The notes under the pieces are model-generated. The model ran no database searches, was not told the DNA's origin, and worked only from the letters and a program-made list of their open reading frames with translations. Shown here piece after piece: positions 10,132 to 19,000 of a stretch of DNA of 20,084 nt. How positions within the stretch are numbered: position 1 is the first letter of the stretch; each line of letters begins with the position of its first letter. The stretch comes from CAYMTN01 sp964393335 (GTDB lineage Bacteria; Chloroflexota; Anaerolineae; Aggregatilineales; Aggregatilineaceae), in NCBI GenBank assembly GCA_964393335.1, contig CAYMTN010000084.1, positions 1-20,084 of the forward strand. Reading direction: 5' to 3'. The position numbers and the translations under genes are program-made.

Positions 10132-11993
10132 TTAGCCAAACGTATCGCCCGCCGGTGTCGATCCGCCGGAATCTGGCGCGGCAGTCGGAATCGGCGGCCC
10201 GGCCTCGATCTCGTCCTCGGCATTGCCGTACACGCACGAGTTGTACGCCCCGCCGATCTCAACCCGGAAGTCAACCGTCCGGTTGGGATCAGGTTGTACG
10301 ATCACCTGCGAATCGCTCACGCGCAGGACGCGCTGCAGGTCCGCCAGCGCGCTGCCCTTAGTCTGCCCGGTAAAATCGTAGATCACCGACAAATCCAGCG
10401 GCCTGTCGATAGTGGCGGGCACGACGCGTGCGGCGAAGCCTTCCCAGGCCAGCCGGTCGGCGGCTACGCGGTCAAACCCGATCCCGTATGCCGACGCGTC
10501 GATCACGTCCACCGTCACCGATTGGCGGCCCAGCCGGTTGACCGTCGGCGGCGTCAGAAAGTCTTCGACCAGCGGGAGCAGCTTGTCACGCTCCGGCAGC
10601 ATGACTTCGCGTTTGTCGTCCGGCGTCACGAACGGGGTGTAGTGCTCGCCCAACGTCCCGCTGTACCGTGCGATGTTGTTCATATCCAGGCTGACCGCCA
10701 GCGGCACCAGCGACAGCACGTCGGTCAGCGTCATATCCGTTTCGACCACCTGTACCGCATCCGGCCACAACTGCGTCACCTGCGCGAATAATCCCTGCTC
10801 GCGTGCCTGGTACCACATCGCGCGCAGCGCGTCCATCTGGCGGCGTCCGCGATCCAGGTCGTTCGTCGTCTTCCGGCTGCGGACATACCACAGCGCCATG
10901 TACGGCGTCAGCCGCTGCCGCCCAATCGGCAGCGTGTAATATTCCCAGTTATCCTCGACGGTCGGGTCGAGGTCCGGCGACTTCAAGCGCCAGTCGGCTA
11001 TCGCGCAGTCCACGCTGACTTCCAGTCCGCCCAGTTCTTCGACGATCCGCATGAAATCGTCAAAATCCACGCGAGCGTAGTGGTCGATCTCGATCCCCAG
11101 GTTATACCGGATCGTCTCCTTCATCAGCCCGAATCCCCCGCCCGGATACCCGCTTGACTCGCCCAGCGCGTAGGCCAGGTTGATACGATCCATCGTGTGA
11201 TTCGGGATGTAGACGAACAGGTCGCGCGGCAGATGCCACATGGCGACCGTTTCTTCCCGTTTGTTGACCGATACCAGGATGATCACGTCCGTATGGCCGA
11301 CGCCGCCGCCCGATGTGTCACTGCCCAATAGCAGGAAGTTCACCACGTCGGGATCGGTATCCACAAAGGGTGCCCTGAGCGGAATCGGCACGACCGGCGT
11401 GTTAAACGGAATCGCATAGGTCCCTTCGATCACGTAGGTTGCCGTTGGTGGGATCGTCGGTGTATACGTTGCGGTAGGCGTCGGAGTCCGGCTCGGCGTG
11501 TAGGTCGCGGTCGGCGTGGACGTATGCGTCGCCGTTGGCGTATCCGTCGGCAGCGGCGTGATCGTCGGGCGGGGCGTGTTCGTCGGGATGAGAGTCGGAA
11601 GCAGACGGGGCGTGTTCGTCGGGATCGGCGTGATCGTTGGTACCGTCGTAGGTGTCTCCGTAGCGGTCACAGTGGCGGTCGCCGTGTCTGTGGGAATCGG
11701 CGTCTCGCTTGGCACCGGCGTGTCCGTGTCAATTATGAGGGCGACCGCCGTTGGCTCGGCTGTCGAGGTATNNNNNNNNNNNNNNNNNNNNNNNNNNNNN
11801 NNNNNNNNNNNNNNNNNNNNNNNNNNNNNNNNNNNNNNNNNNNNNNNNNNNNNNNNNNNNNNNNNNNNNNNGCCGCTACCTGGTCCAGAATCCCGTTCGC
11901 CGCGTAAATCACGTACCCCACCACGCCTAGCACCACCACCGCGATCACAATACTTCCCAGCACCCGGCGGACCCATCGTAATCCAGTTACCAT
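10132..11993 (-). CDS. LCP (LytR-CpsA-Psr) family glycopolymer transferase, interrupted by assembly gap
   Basis: LCP enzymes move glycopolymers from polyprenyl-phosphate carriers onto the cell wall. The N-terminus (MVTGLRWVRRVLGSIVIAVV...) has one membrane helix, starts at the ATG complementary to 11991-11993 and has GAGAGGG just upstream. After 40 residues comes the N gap. Behind it 545 residues are readable: a Thr/Pro-rich linker of about 110 residues, then the LCP catalytic domain (NFLLLGSDTSGG, HTDVIILVSVN, LPRDL, DRINLAYALG, YVRSRKTTNDLDRGRRQ), then a LytR_C-like domain (VTVDVIDASAYGIGF onward) and a short Pro/Gly tail ending at TAA 10132-10134. The conserved acidic and arginine positions of the family are present. 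The frame only joins if the true gap length leaves remainder 2 on division by 3. An open frame from 12093 across the Ns is therefore an artefact. A terminator follows. Confidence 0.9.
11437..11771 (-). repeat. Thr/Pro-rich low-complexity coding repeat (LCP linker)
   Basis: Imperfect short repeats encode PTNTPR (twice), PTDTPTAT, TPTATYTP and similar units. On the plus strand they show as recurring GTCGGCGTG-like hexa- to nonamers. The repeat runs straight into the N gap, which probably explains why the assembly broke there. Linkers of this kind are frequent in extracytoplasmic proteins of Chloroflexota. Confidence 0.85.
11772..11871. other. Scaffold gap (100 N)
   Basis: Exactly 100 undetermined bases, the customary placeholder for a gap of unknown size. 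It falls inside the LCP gene between the membrane anchor and the Thr/Pro linker. The frames on its two sides disagree for a length of 100, so that length should not be taken as real. Confidence 0.97.
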
Positions 11994-12035
11994 AACACCC
12001 TCTCAACCCGGAAAAAAGAACATTGCCACCGCTAG

Positions 12036-12044
12036 AGTATATCA
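12036..12044 (-). promoter_or_regulatory. Extended -10 promoter for the LCP gene
   Basis: On the minus strand TGATATACT (12044-12036) fits the extended -10 form TGnTATAAT with five of six matches in the hexamer. No good -35 box lies 16-18 bases upstream, as is usual for extended -10 promoters. Transcription would start near 12029, about 35 bases before the ATG at 11993. Confidence 0.5.
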
Positions 12045-12092
12045 AACATATCCCGACCGGTAGCGATCTGCCACTTCCTTGACCTACGTCCA

Positions 12093-12101
12093 TGCTACGA
12101 T
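12093..12101 (+). promoter_or_regulatory. Weak extended -10 candidate upstream of the glycosyltransferase
   Basis: TGCTACGAT has the TGn extension and four of six hexamer matches. A TTGACC at 12079-12084 lies too close (11 bases) to be its -35. This is a possible second, weaker start upstream of the better candidate at 12136-12144. Confidence 0.25.
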
Positions 12102-12135
12102 TTGCTCACACGCCCCTTTCAGGAAGGCCGGAACG

Positions 12136-12151
12136 TGTTAAAATGCTAACA
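12136..12151 (+). promoter_or_regulatory. Extended -10 promoter overlapped by a small palindrome, glycosyltransferase gene
   Basis: TGTTAAAAT (12136-12144) is an extended -10 with five of six hexamer matches (TAAAAT). The same bases form the left half of TGTTA-AAATGC-TAACA (12136-12151), an inverted repeat with five-base arms that could be an operator. Transcription would begin near 12151, about 27 bases before the GTG start at 12178. The rest of the 184-base intergenic stretch (11994-12177) shows no gene. Confidence 0.45.
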
Positions 12152-12177
12152 AAGGTGTCGATAACGAGCGCAATGAT

Positions 12178-13089
12178 GTGACAGAATCCGTGACCGATAC
12201 GTTTCATCCGAAAATCGCCGTGATCGCGGCTTTTAATGAAGACCGGTTTATCGGCAGCGTCGTGCTGAAGTCGCGCCGTTATGTCGATTGTGTGATCGTC
12301 GTTGACGATGGATCAACCGACGACACCGGGCGCATCGCCCAGGAAGCGGGCGCGGAAGTCATTCGCCACGACGACAATCGCGGCAAGGCGCAGGCAATCA
12401 ACACCGGCCTGACGCGCGCACGCGAGTTGGATGCGGCGGTGGTGATCTTGATCGATGCCGACGGGCAGCACAACCCCGCCGAGATTCCCGCGCTCATCGC
12501 GCCGGTCGAGAATCAGAAGGCTGATATCGTGGTTGGATCGCGTTTTCTCGGCGTGCGCAGCCGGATTCCGCGCTGGCGCATCTTCGGGCAGCACGCGCTA
12601 ACGCTGGCGACTAACATGGCATCCGGCGTCCCCCTCACCGACTCACAAAGCGGCTTTCGCGCCCTGTCTCGCAAAGCCCTGCAAGCGTTGACCTTCCGGC
12701 CCAACGGGGGATTCTCCATCGAGTCCGAGATGCAGTTCCTGGTCCAGCAGCACCGCCTGGCAATCGAAGAGGTCCCGGTGCGCATGACCTACCAGGAAAG
12801 CTCGAAACGCAACCCCTTCCGGCACGGGCTGCAAGTGCTGAATGGCATCGTCGCCCTGGTCAGCCAGCATCGTCCCCTGGTTTTTTTCGGCGTCCCCGGG
12901 GTGATCATTCTGGCGATGGGTTTGATCCTGGGGCTGATCGTGGTTGACCGTTACAACACATACCAGAATCTGGCGGTCGGGTATGCCCTGATCAGCATTC
13001 TACTGGACATCATTGGCATTCAGACGCTGTTTACCGGCATCATTCTGCACACGATTCGAGTCTTTCTGACCGGCACTGAGCAGCAGTGA
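12178..13089 (+). CDS. Family 2 glycosyltransferase, DPM1-like, with two C-terminal membrane helices (303 aa)
   Basis: A GT-A fold sugar transferase of family GT2. Motifs: IAVIAAFNEDRFIG at 13-26, VVDDGSTDDTG (41-51), NRGKAQAINTGL (67-78), DADGQH (93-98, the metal/nucleotide-sugar site) and DSQSGFRALS (155-164), which is typical of the dolichyl/polyprenyl-phosphate mannosyl- or glucosyltransferase branch. Two hydrophobic segments (about 233-255 and 264-296) anchor it to the membrane. The likely reaction is sugar transfer from a nucleotide sugar to polyprenyl phosphate; the sugar itself cannot be read from the sequence. The start is a GTG: no in-frame ATG or alternative start lies between the upstream stop at 12139 and 12178, and the Shine-Dalgarno match is weak. 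It is divergent from the LCP gene, and the ABC ATPase gene follows after 28 bases, probably on the same transcript. Confidence 0.92.
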   Translation: MTESVTDTFHPKIAVIAAFNEDRFIGSVVLKSRRYVDCVIVVDDGSTDDTGRIAQEAGAEVIRHDDNRGKAQAINTGLTRARELDAAVVILIDADGQHNPAEIPALIAPVENQKADIVVGSRFLGVRSRIPRWRIFGQHALTLATNMASGVPLTDSQSGFRALSRKALQALTFRPNGGFSIESEMQFLVQQHRLAIEEVPVRMTYQESSKRNPFRHGLQVLNGIVALVSQHRPLVFFGVPGVIILAMGLILGLIVVDRYNTYQNLAVGYALISILLDIIGIQTLFTGIILHTIRVFLTGTEQQ

Positions 13090-13117
13090 TCGTTTCCGCC
13101 ATAAGGACAAGCGTGTT

Positions 13118-14296
13118 ATGCCTACAATTGTGCTGCGGCACGTGACCAAATTCTATAAAACCGGTGAACAAAGCATAGTGGGTGGCTTTGATCGAATGAT
13201 CACAGCCACCGCCCGCGCCTTTGACGGCGACTCCCACCAGTACCTCGAAAAGATACGCACTGAGCATACCCCTCCCGACCGTACGAATGCCCTGGACGAT
13301 TTGTCGCTGACCATCCGCGATGGCGAAACGCTCGGCGTGATCGGCCCGTCCGGCTGCGGAAAAACGACGCTGCTCAAGGTCATCGCGGGACTGCTCAAAC
13401 CCGATGAAGGTGAGATTACCTACGATAGCATCCCGCTGGAAGATATCCCGATGGCGGAGCGCGGGATCGGCATGGTGTTTCAGAACTACGCCCTGTACCC
13501 GCACATGGAAGCACGCGACAACATCGGCTTCTACGATCTGATCCGCAAGCAGCCGGAAAAAATCCCGGAACGCATCCAACACATCGTCGAAGTCATGGGC
13601 GTTGACGTGCGCCACCTGCTCAGCCGCAAGCCCCCCACCCTATCCGGTGGCGAGCAGCAGCGCATCGCCGTAGCGCGTTGTCTGGCACGCGATCCCAAGA
13701 TCTTTCTATTCGACGAACCGCTCTCGAACCTGGATGCCAAACTGCGTGTCGATACGCGTGTGCAGCTCAACCGCCTGATCAAACATTACAGGATCACGTC
13801 GGTGTATGTCACCCACGACCAGACCGAAGCGATCGCCCTGGCGGACCGCATCGCCATCATGCGCGCGGGCCGGGTCGAGCAGGCCGGCACGTTCCGGACA
13901 TTGTACGAGCGGCCTATCAACGCATTTGTAGCGCAGTTTTTCGGCATGCCGCCGATGAATCTGTTCGAAGGTTACGTTTGGGGCGACACGTGGGAAGGCC
14001 CCGGCTTCAATGTGACCCCGATCCGTCCAGGGCTGCGGCAGGGCCAGGGCGTGTATCTCGGAATCCGTCCGGAGCACATCCAGGTCGTCGAATCCGGCAT
14101 CCCGGCACGGATCGAGCTGATCGAGCCGGTCCTGACGCAGCAGCGCCAGTTACTCTACCTGAGCCTCCAGCGGCAGCCATGCGCCGTCAGCGTCGGGCTG
14201 GACGTGCTGGTTGAACGCAACGATACCATCCACCTGGCATTTCCATCCGAGTACCTGTATTTCTTCGATAAGAGCGACGGGTTGCGCATTGGATAG
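13118..14296 (+). CDS. ABC transporter ATPase, MalK/UgpC type, with N-terminal insertion (392 aa)
   Basis: An ATP-binding subunit of the carbohydrate-importer class. Walker A GPSGCGKTT (76-84), Q-loop Gln122, signature LSGGEQQR (175-182), Walker B FLFDE (196-200) and switch His233 are all intact. Residues about 285-390 look like the TOBE/OB domains of MalK-type ATPases, with GIRPEH at 315-320. Odd: between the A-loop region (KFY, 11-13) and ALDDLSL (58-64), where relatives have only a few residues, there are about 44 extra ones. No permease or substrate-binding protein gene lies nearby, so it is an orphan here and may energise transporters encoded elsewhere, as MsmK/MsiK-type shared ATPases do. 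A TAAGGA about 12 bases before the ATG can serve as ribosome binding site. It follows the glycosyltransferase by 28 bases. Confidence 0.92.
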   Translation: MPTIVLRHVTKFYKTGEQSIVGGFDRMITATARAFDGDSHQYLEKIRTEHTPPDRTNALDDLSLTIRDGETLGVIGPSGCGKTTLLKVIAGLLKPDEGEITYDSIPLEDIPMAERGIGMVFQNYALYPHMEARDNIGFYDLIRKQPEKIPERIQHIVEVMGVDVRHLLSRKPPTLSGGEQQRIAVARCLARDPKIFLFDEPLSNLDAKLRVDTRVQLNRLIKHYRITSVYVTHDQTEAIALADRIAIMRAGRVEQAGTFRTLYERPINAFVAQFFGMPPMNLFEGYVWGDTWEGPGFNVTPIRPGLRQGQGVYLGIRPEHIQVVESGIPARIELIEPVLTQQRQLLYLSLQRQPCAVSVGLDVLVERNDTIHLAFPSEYLYFFDKSDGLRIG

Positions 14297-14354
14297 CCCA
14301 TCACAGGGCTGATCGTGTTGCCTCCCGGCAAGATGCACGCTCTGGCTTTTTGAC

Positions 14355-14360
14355 TATACT
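14355..14360 (+). promoter_or_regulatory. Candidate -10 box for the SH3b gene
   Basis: TATACT (five of six matches) lies in a locally AT-rich stretch of the 144-base gap between the ABC ATPase and the SH3b gene. No convincing -35 is seen at 15-19 bases. The overlapping TTGACT (14350-14355) could instead be a -35, but then the -10 would be poor. The leader would be about 75 bases and includes a short hairpin (14387-14398). Confidence 0.35.
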
Positions 14361-14440
14361 AAGCTAAAGCCAAAGATTGCTGTGAGCCGCCATAGCGGAC
14401 CGCCATAGTCCCAACAAAGGCTTGTCAGGAGGGGATTTTC

Positions 14441-15979
14441 ATGAATCGAAGCCTGCGCTTTTTCGTCTTTATCACACTCATCACAGCCGCCAGCCTGCCG
14501 CTGTTCCCGGTCCCAACGCCTGCCCTGGCGCAGGGTCAGGGCGCGAACGTCGTTGTCGTAAACAGCGGAGCCGTTCACGTCCGCAGCGGCCCCGCCGCTA
14601 ATACATCAATCCTCGGCACGGTGGCCGGTGGCACGCAGATGGTCACCACGGGCCGCAGCGCCAACGGCCAGTGGTGGCGCGTTAATTCGCCGTTTGGCGT
14701 CGGCTGGATCAGCGATGCAGTGGTCGTCTTTCGCGGCCTGATTGACGCCGTGCCCGTTGTCAGCGAACCGGCAGGCACGCCCGAAACGCCCACCGTCGTG
14801 GTAGATCGCTTCCCGGCGACCGTCTACCGCAACCCTAATCCCGACTCGTTTGTCGTCGGGATCGCGCCAACCAGTGCCGTGCTGACCGTCACCGGGCGAT
14901 CCCCGGACGGCAACTGGTGGCAGGTCAATACCGGGATCGGCCTGGGTTGGGTGAACATTGCCGACGTGGCTTTCCGGGGCGATGAAGGGTTGGTTTCGCG
15001 GATAGGCGATCCGGGTCCATCGTTCAACGGCCCGACGGTGCGCGTCAATACCGACACGCCGGTCACCAGCGAACCGGGCGGCGGCAGCACCCTTGCCGTG
15101 CTGCCCGCCGGGACGGCGCTGCCCGCCGGGGGCCGCACCGCCGACAATACGTGGTGGCAGGTCATCGATACCTTCGGCATCGGCTGGATTCCGGTGAACA
15201 ACGTCAGCCTGGCGGGGTCGTCGGCCAACATCAGCGTCACCTCGTACCTGACCGTCAACGGTCCGGCCTATTCGGGTGCGGCGTTCGCCACCGCCACCGT
15301 CGAATCCGACCGCAAAATCGCCTATGCGAAAGACTCGTTTGACAGCGATCCGATGTGGGATGCCCGCCTGGGTGACCAACTGGGCGTGATCGCGCGCTCG
15401 CCGGATGGCCTGTGGCTGCAAGTCACCAGGACCGGCTACACGGGCTGGATGAACTTCAGCGGCCTGACGCTGCATGGCAACATGGCCGGGCTGCCTACGG
15501 TGAACACCAACCCGCCAGTAGCCAACATCGTCATCGTGAATACGCACCGCCTGCAAATCCGCAGCGGCCCCGGCGTCGAATATGCCGCGCTGACGTCCGT
15601 ACCGGGCGGCACCGCGCTGAACGTGACTGGCGTTCACCCCACTCTGCCCTGGATTCGCGTCGAAGGGGACTATGGCGTGGGCTGGGTGCGCATTATGTAT
15701 ACCATCTTCCGGGGCAATTGGAGCGCCGTGCCAAAGGTAAGCGAGCCGGTCGGCTCGCTGGAAATCCCGCTCGCGTACGTCGCCATCACGCGCCCGGTGT
15801 ACGTCGAACCCCGCCGGGACTCGTTCTCGACGACGGTCGAGGCCGGTCTGTACCCGATTGCCGGGTGGACCAGTGACTATCTCTGGGCGCTGATCCAGAC
15901 TCCGCTGGGTGATGCGTGGATGCACGTGGATGATTTCGCGCTGCGTGGCATTGCCAACAACGCGCCCGTCGTCCGGTAG
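14441..15979 (+). CDS. Secreted protein of six tandem SH3b-like units (512 aa)
   Basis: The N-terminus is a signal peptide: Arg4/Arg6, a hydrophobic core at about 7-21, and an Ala-Leu-Ala cleavage site after residue 30. The rest is six degenerate bacterial SH3 units of about 70-85 residues, roughly 36-110, 117-192, 197-268, 269-356, 360-437 and 440-512. Most units carry a sugar- or peptide-binding-like surface marker (WW or W near the middle), a G-W pair (89, 170, 249, 336, 415; A-W at 493) and a closing F/L-x-G. Units 1 and 5 keep the classic RSGP turn (48-51 and 374-377); the others have lost it. No enzyme domain, LPXTG-type motif or membrane anchor is visible. Such repeats usually bind cell-wall or surface polymers, which is the inference here. 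A strong AGGAGGGG (14428-14434) sits six bases before the ATG. A hairpin terminator follows. Confidence 0.93.
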   Translation: MNRSLRFFVFITLITAASLPLFPVPTPALAQGQGANVVVVNSGAVHVRSGPAANTSILGTVAGGTQMVTTGRSANGQWWRVNSPFGVGWISDAVVVFRGLIDAVPVVSEPAGTPETPTVVVDRFPATVYRNPNPDSFVVGIAPTSAVLTVTGRSPDGNWWQVNTGIGLGWVNIADVAFRGDEGLVSRIGDPGPSFNGPTVRVNTDTPVTSEPGGGSTLAVLPAGTALPAGGRTADNTWWQVIDTFGIGWIPVNNVSLAGSSANISVTSYLTVNGPAYSGAAFATATVESDRKIAYAKDSFDSDPMWDARLGDQLGVIARSPDGLWLQVTRTGYTGWMNFSGLTLHGNMAGLPTVNTNPPVANIVIVNTHRLQIRSGPGVEYAALTSVPGGTALNVTGVHPTLPWIRVEGDYGVGWVRIMYTIFRGNWSAVPKVSEPVGSLEIPLAYVAITRPVYVEPRRDSFSTTVEAGLYPIAGWTSDYLWALIQTPLGDAWMHVDDFALRGIANNAPVVR

Positions 15980-15988
15980 AATCGACGA

Positions 15989-16024
15989 CAAGCAGGGGCC
16001 TGACTGCGCCCCTGCTTGCATTTT
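15989..16024 (+). terminator. Intrinsic terminator after the SH3b gene
   Basis: CAAGCAGGGGC (15989-15999) pairs perfectly with GCCCCTGCTTG (16008-16018), eleven base pairs around an eight-base loop, followed after CA by TTTT (16021-16024). It starts ten bases after the TAG stop. On the opposite strand the stem is equally good but no T run follows, so for the convergent permease gene it would be a weaker, possibly only RNA-protecting, element. Confidence 0.88.
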
Positions 16025-16049
16025 CGCGGTGTCCCGTGCAGCGCCCGGT

Positions 16050-19000
16050 CTATTCGTAGCGCAGCACGTTCATCGGTTTTTCGGCGGCAGCGCTCCATGC
16101 CGAGAGCAGCGCCGCGCCGATCGCCACGCCAATCGACATCAGCACCAACCGCCCCATCGTCGCAAACTCGATGGTATTCTTCAGTTCGTCGGGATTCTGA
16201 CTCGCCAGTACCAGGATCACGGTGATCAAGAAGCCAACACCCGCGCCGATCAGCCCGGCAAACAGCCCGATCAGCCCGTTTTCGACCATCAACATCGCCA
16301 GCACCCGCCAGCCCTTCAGCCCGACCGCTTTCATCACGCCGATCTGCCGCCGCCGTTCCTGAGTCGCCAACGCCACCGTGTTCGCTATGATCGCGGTCCC
16401 GGCCATCAGCGCCAGCCACGCGACCAGCGTCGGGATCGCCTTGAGCTGGTTGATCAGGTTGTTAAGAAGCTGCGTGATCGCGCTCAACTCCAGCGCCAGC
16501 ACACCCGGCACATCCGAAACCGCGACCTTTGCCCGGCGCATGTAGGCCGGGTTGCTTTCATCGACCATCGCCACCGTGACCACGTTCAGCACCTTCACGC
16601 CCGCGCCGGACAGGGTGCCCGGCGGCACGACGAACAGGTTCCCGGCGCTCTCCAACCCGGTTTGTTTCGATTGACGCGAGATAATGCCCACCACGCGCAG
16701 TTGCAGGTAGACGTCGTCGGCTTCGCCGGGGTCATTTTCAAACTTGAATTGCAGCCGGTCCCCGGCGTGGATCCCAAATTCCTCGACGAAAAACGAATCG
16801 CGCAGCATCAGCCGGTGCTGGCCCTCGTCACCCGGCTGTAATGCACGTCCCTCTTTCATGTCGTACTCAGGCAGGTTCTCCAGGCTCAGGCGCTCGGAAA
16901 ATGCCGTGCTGATCCCCGCCTCGACCCGTTCGAAGTTCGTGTTTTCGCTCGGATCGTCCTGTTCTGACACGTTGCGACTGTGCAGCGGTTCGACGACCGT
17001 GCCGTTGATCGTCAGCAGAATCCCGTTATACGAGCGGAACTGCGCATAGCTCTGCACGCCCTCTGTCTGATCCAGTACATCGGCTACCGCCTGTCCTTGC
17101 TCCGGTGTCCAGCCGACAATCAACAGGTTTCCTTCGGCGGATTGCCCCAACTGGATTTCCAGCAGGCGACTCACCGCGCCGGTCGTCAGCGTCACGACAC
17201 TTAACCCGGCGATGCCGACGCTCAACCCCAGCAGCGTTGACGCCACGCGGCTGCGCCGCCCGCCCATTTCCCGCAGGATCAGGCGTCCATCGACCGTGTA
17301 ACCGCGTTTCAGGTAGCGCCACAGGCCGGCAAATACGATCGCTCCCACCAGCGCCCCGCCCCACCACAGGCCGGACCCGCCTACGTCAACCAGCAGCCAC
17401 CCGCCGCCCAACGCGGCGACGCTGAGCATCACCACCGACGTGCCGCGTGCCGCGCGTGCCGTCCGCCTGATTCCCTGTACCCGTTCGGATGACGGCCCCT
17501 CCACGCCCAGCGCGCCCAGCGCGCCCAGCCGTTCCCAGAAACGCAGGCGCAGCGTCACCCAGCCCAACGCTGCCACGAGCACGAGCACGACCAGCGCCCC
17601 GACCCCGATCAGCGCCGCACCTGCCGCCAGACCGAGCGCCAGGCTCATCAGCATCGCGCTGACGATGCCCATCATGACCACTACCGGCAGCCTGCCGATC
17701 AGCCAGATCAGCAGCCAGTACCCAACGTACACGACTCCCAACAGCGCCAGCGCCCCTTCGACCAGCACAACACCGGTCGAGATTTCCGCCAGTGCGCCCC
17801 ACGCAGCGCTGCCGCCGATCAGGCGCTCAAGCGCGGTCCCGGCGGCCAACCCGATCATGCCACCCAGACTCACGCCGAGCGAACTCAGCGCGATCACGCC
17901 GACCAGCGCCCGCGTTTTCCACCGGATCAGCAGCCCAATCGCCAGCACCAACACCACCCAGGCCCCGATCCAGCTCCAGTCGCCGCGCGACCACGCCCCG
18001 GTGATGTCGTTCGCCGGTTTGACGTCCCCGATCCCAAACGGCAGCCAGATTTCGCTGGCGATCAACAGAATCCCGGATGCCAGCGCCGCGCCAATCGCCA
18101 GTGACCCGTACAGCAGAATCGCCTGTCGCAACCCGCGCAGTCCGGCGGTGATCGCCTGCCGTCCGCGTTCGTGACGACTGCCTCCCCAACGAACCGGCCA
18201 GCCGGTCAGCGCGCCCGCCGCCCCGGTCAGGCGGTTCTCAAGTCGCTCGTAGCGCCGCGCCAATCGGAATACGTAATAAGCGGGGATCGGCTTGCCCAGC
18301 CGCGTATTGGCGATGATCACCCCGGCGAACAGACCGACCAGCGCCCCGCCCCCCGCGATCATGTACACCGGGCCATAATCCAGCGCGCCTTCGACAATTG
18401 CATCGACCAGCAGCCCCAGGATCGTGATCATGCCGACCAGCGTAATCAGGGTCTGCACCAGTCCTGCCGCCGGCATCTGGGCCTCGTTGGGCCGCAGCAC
18501 GACCGCCGGACGCACCTGCCCCGCGATCAACGTGGGCAAAAAACCAAACAACCCGGTCATCACGATGCCCAAAAACAGCCCGCTGAACATCGCCTCAGGA
18601 TACAGCCGCCACTCCAGCAGGATGCCGAACGCTTCCTCGCCAATACCCCGGATCAGGTAGCTGAGCACGACACCGACCACGATCCCGATCAGGCTGCCGA
18701 TCAGGCCCATCAGCAGCGCCTCGACCAGAAACAGGATCGTTACCCGGTATCCCTTCAGTCCCAACGTTTTCAGCACGGCAATTTCCAGCGTCCGGCGGCT
18801 GACGACGACCAGCATCGTATTGACGATGCCAATGCCGCCGATCAGCAGCGACGACAGTCCCATCACCAGGATCATGTCGTCGATCACGTTGGCAGTTTCG
18901 GCGTTTTGTTTGGCCAGTTCTGGCACGGTGGCGCGGTTCAGTTCTTTTTCAACGTCCGTGTCCGGCCCGGAATACGTCTGCAAGCGCTCGATCAGGCTGG

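Noticed and set aside
11437..11771. CRISPR-like or structural DNA repeat at the gap edge
   Set aside because: The repeats are short, imperfect and in frame, and encode a Thr/Pro linker; there are no unique spacers.
11994..12093. Upstream extension of the LCP gene to an ATG at 12093 through the N gap
   Set aside because: That frame is only continuous because of the arbitrary 100 Ns. The membrane-anchor frame starting at 11993 has a ribosome binding site and the expected N-terminal helix.
14295..14310. Possible terminator AGCCC-ATCACA-GGGCT after the ABC ATPase gene
   Set aside because: The stem is only five base pairs, overlaps the stop codon and is not followed by a T run.
14350..14378. Promoter with TTGACT as -35 for the SH3b gene
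   Set aside because: At 16-18 bases downstream only poor -10 matches exist. The overlapping TATACT as -10 is the better reading.
14606..16021. Open frame of 471 codons on the minus strand opposite the SH3b gene
   Set aside because: It is antisense, Arg-rich and without motifs, and it runs across the perfect terminator hairpin of the real gene.
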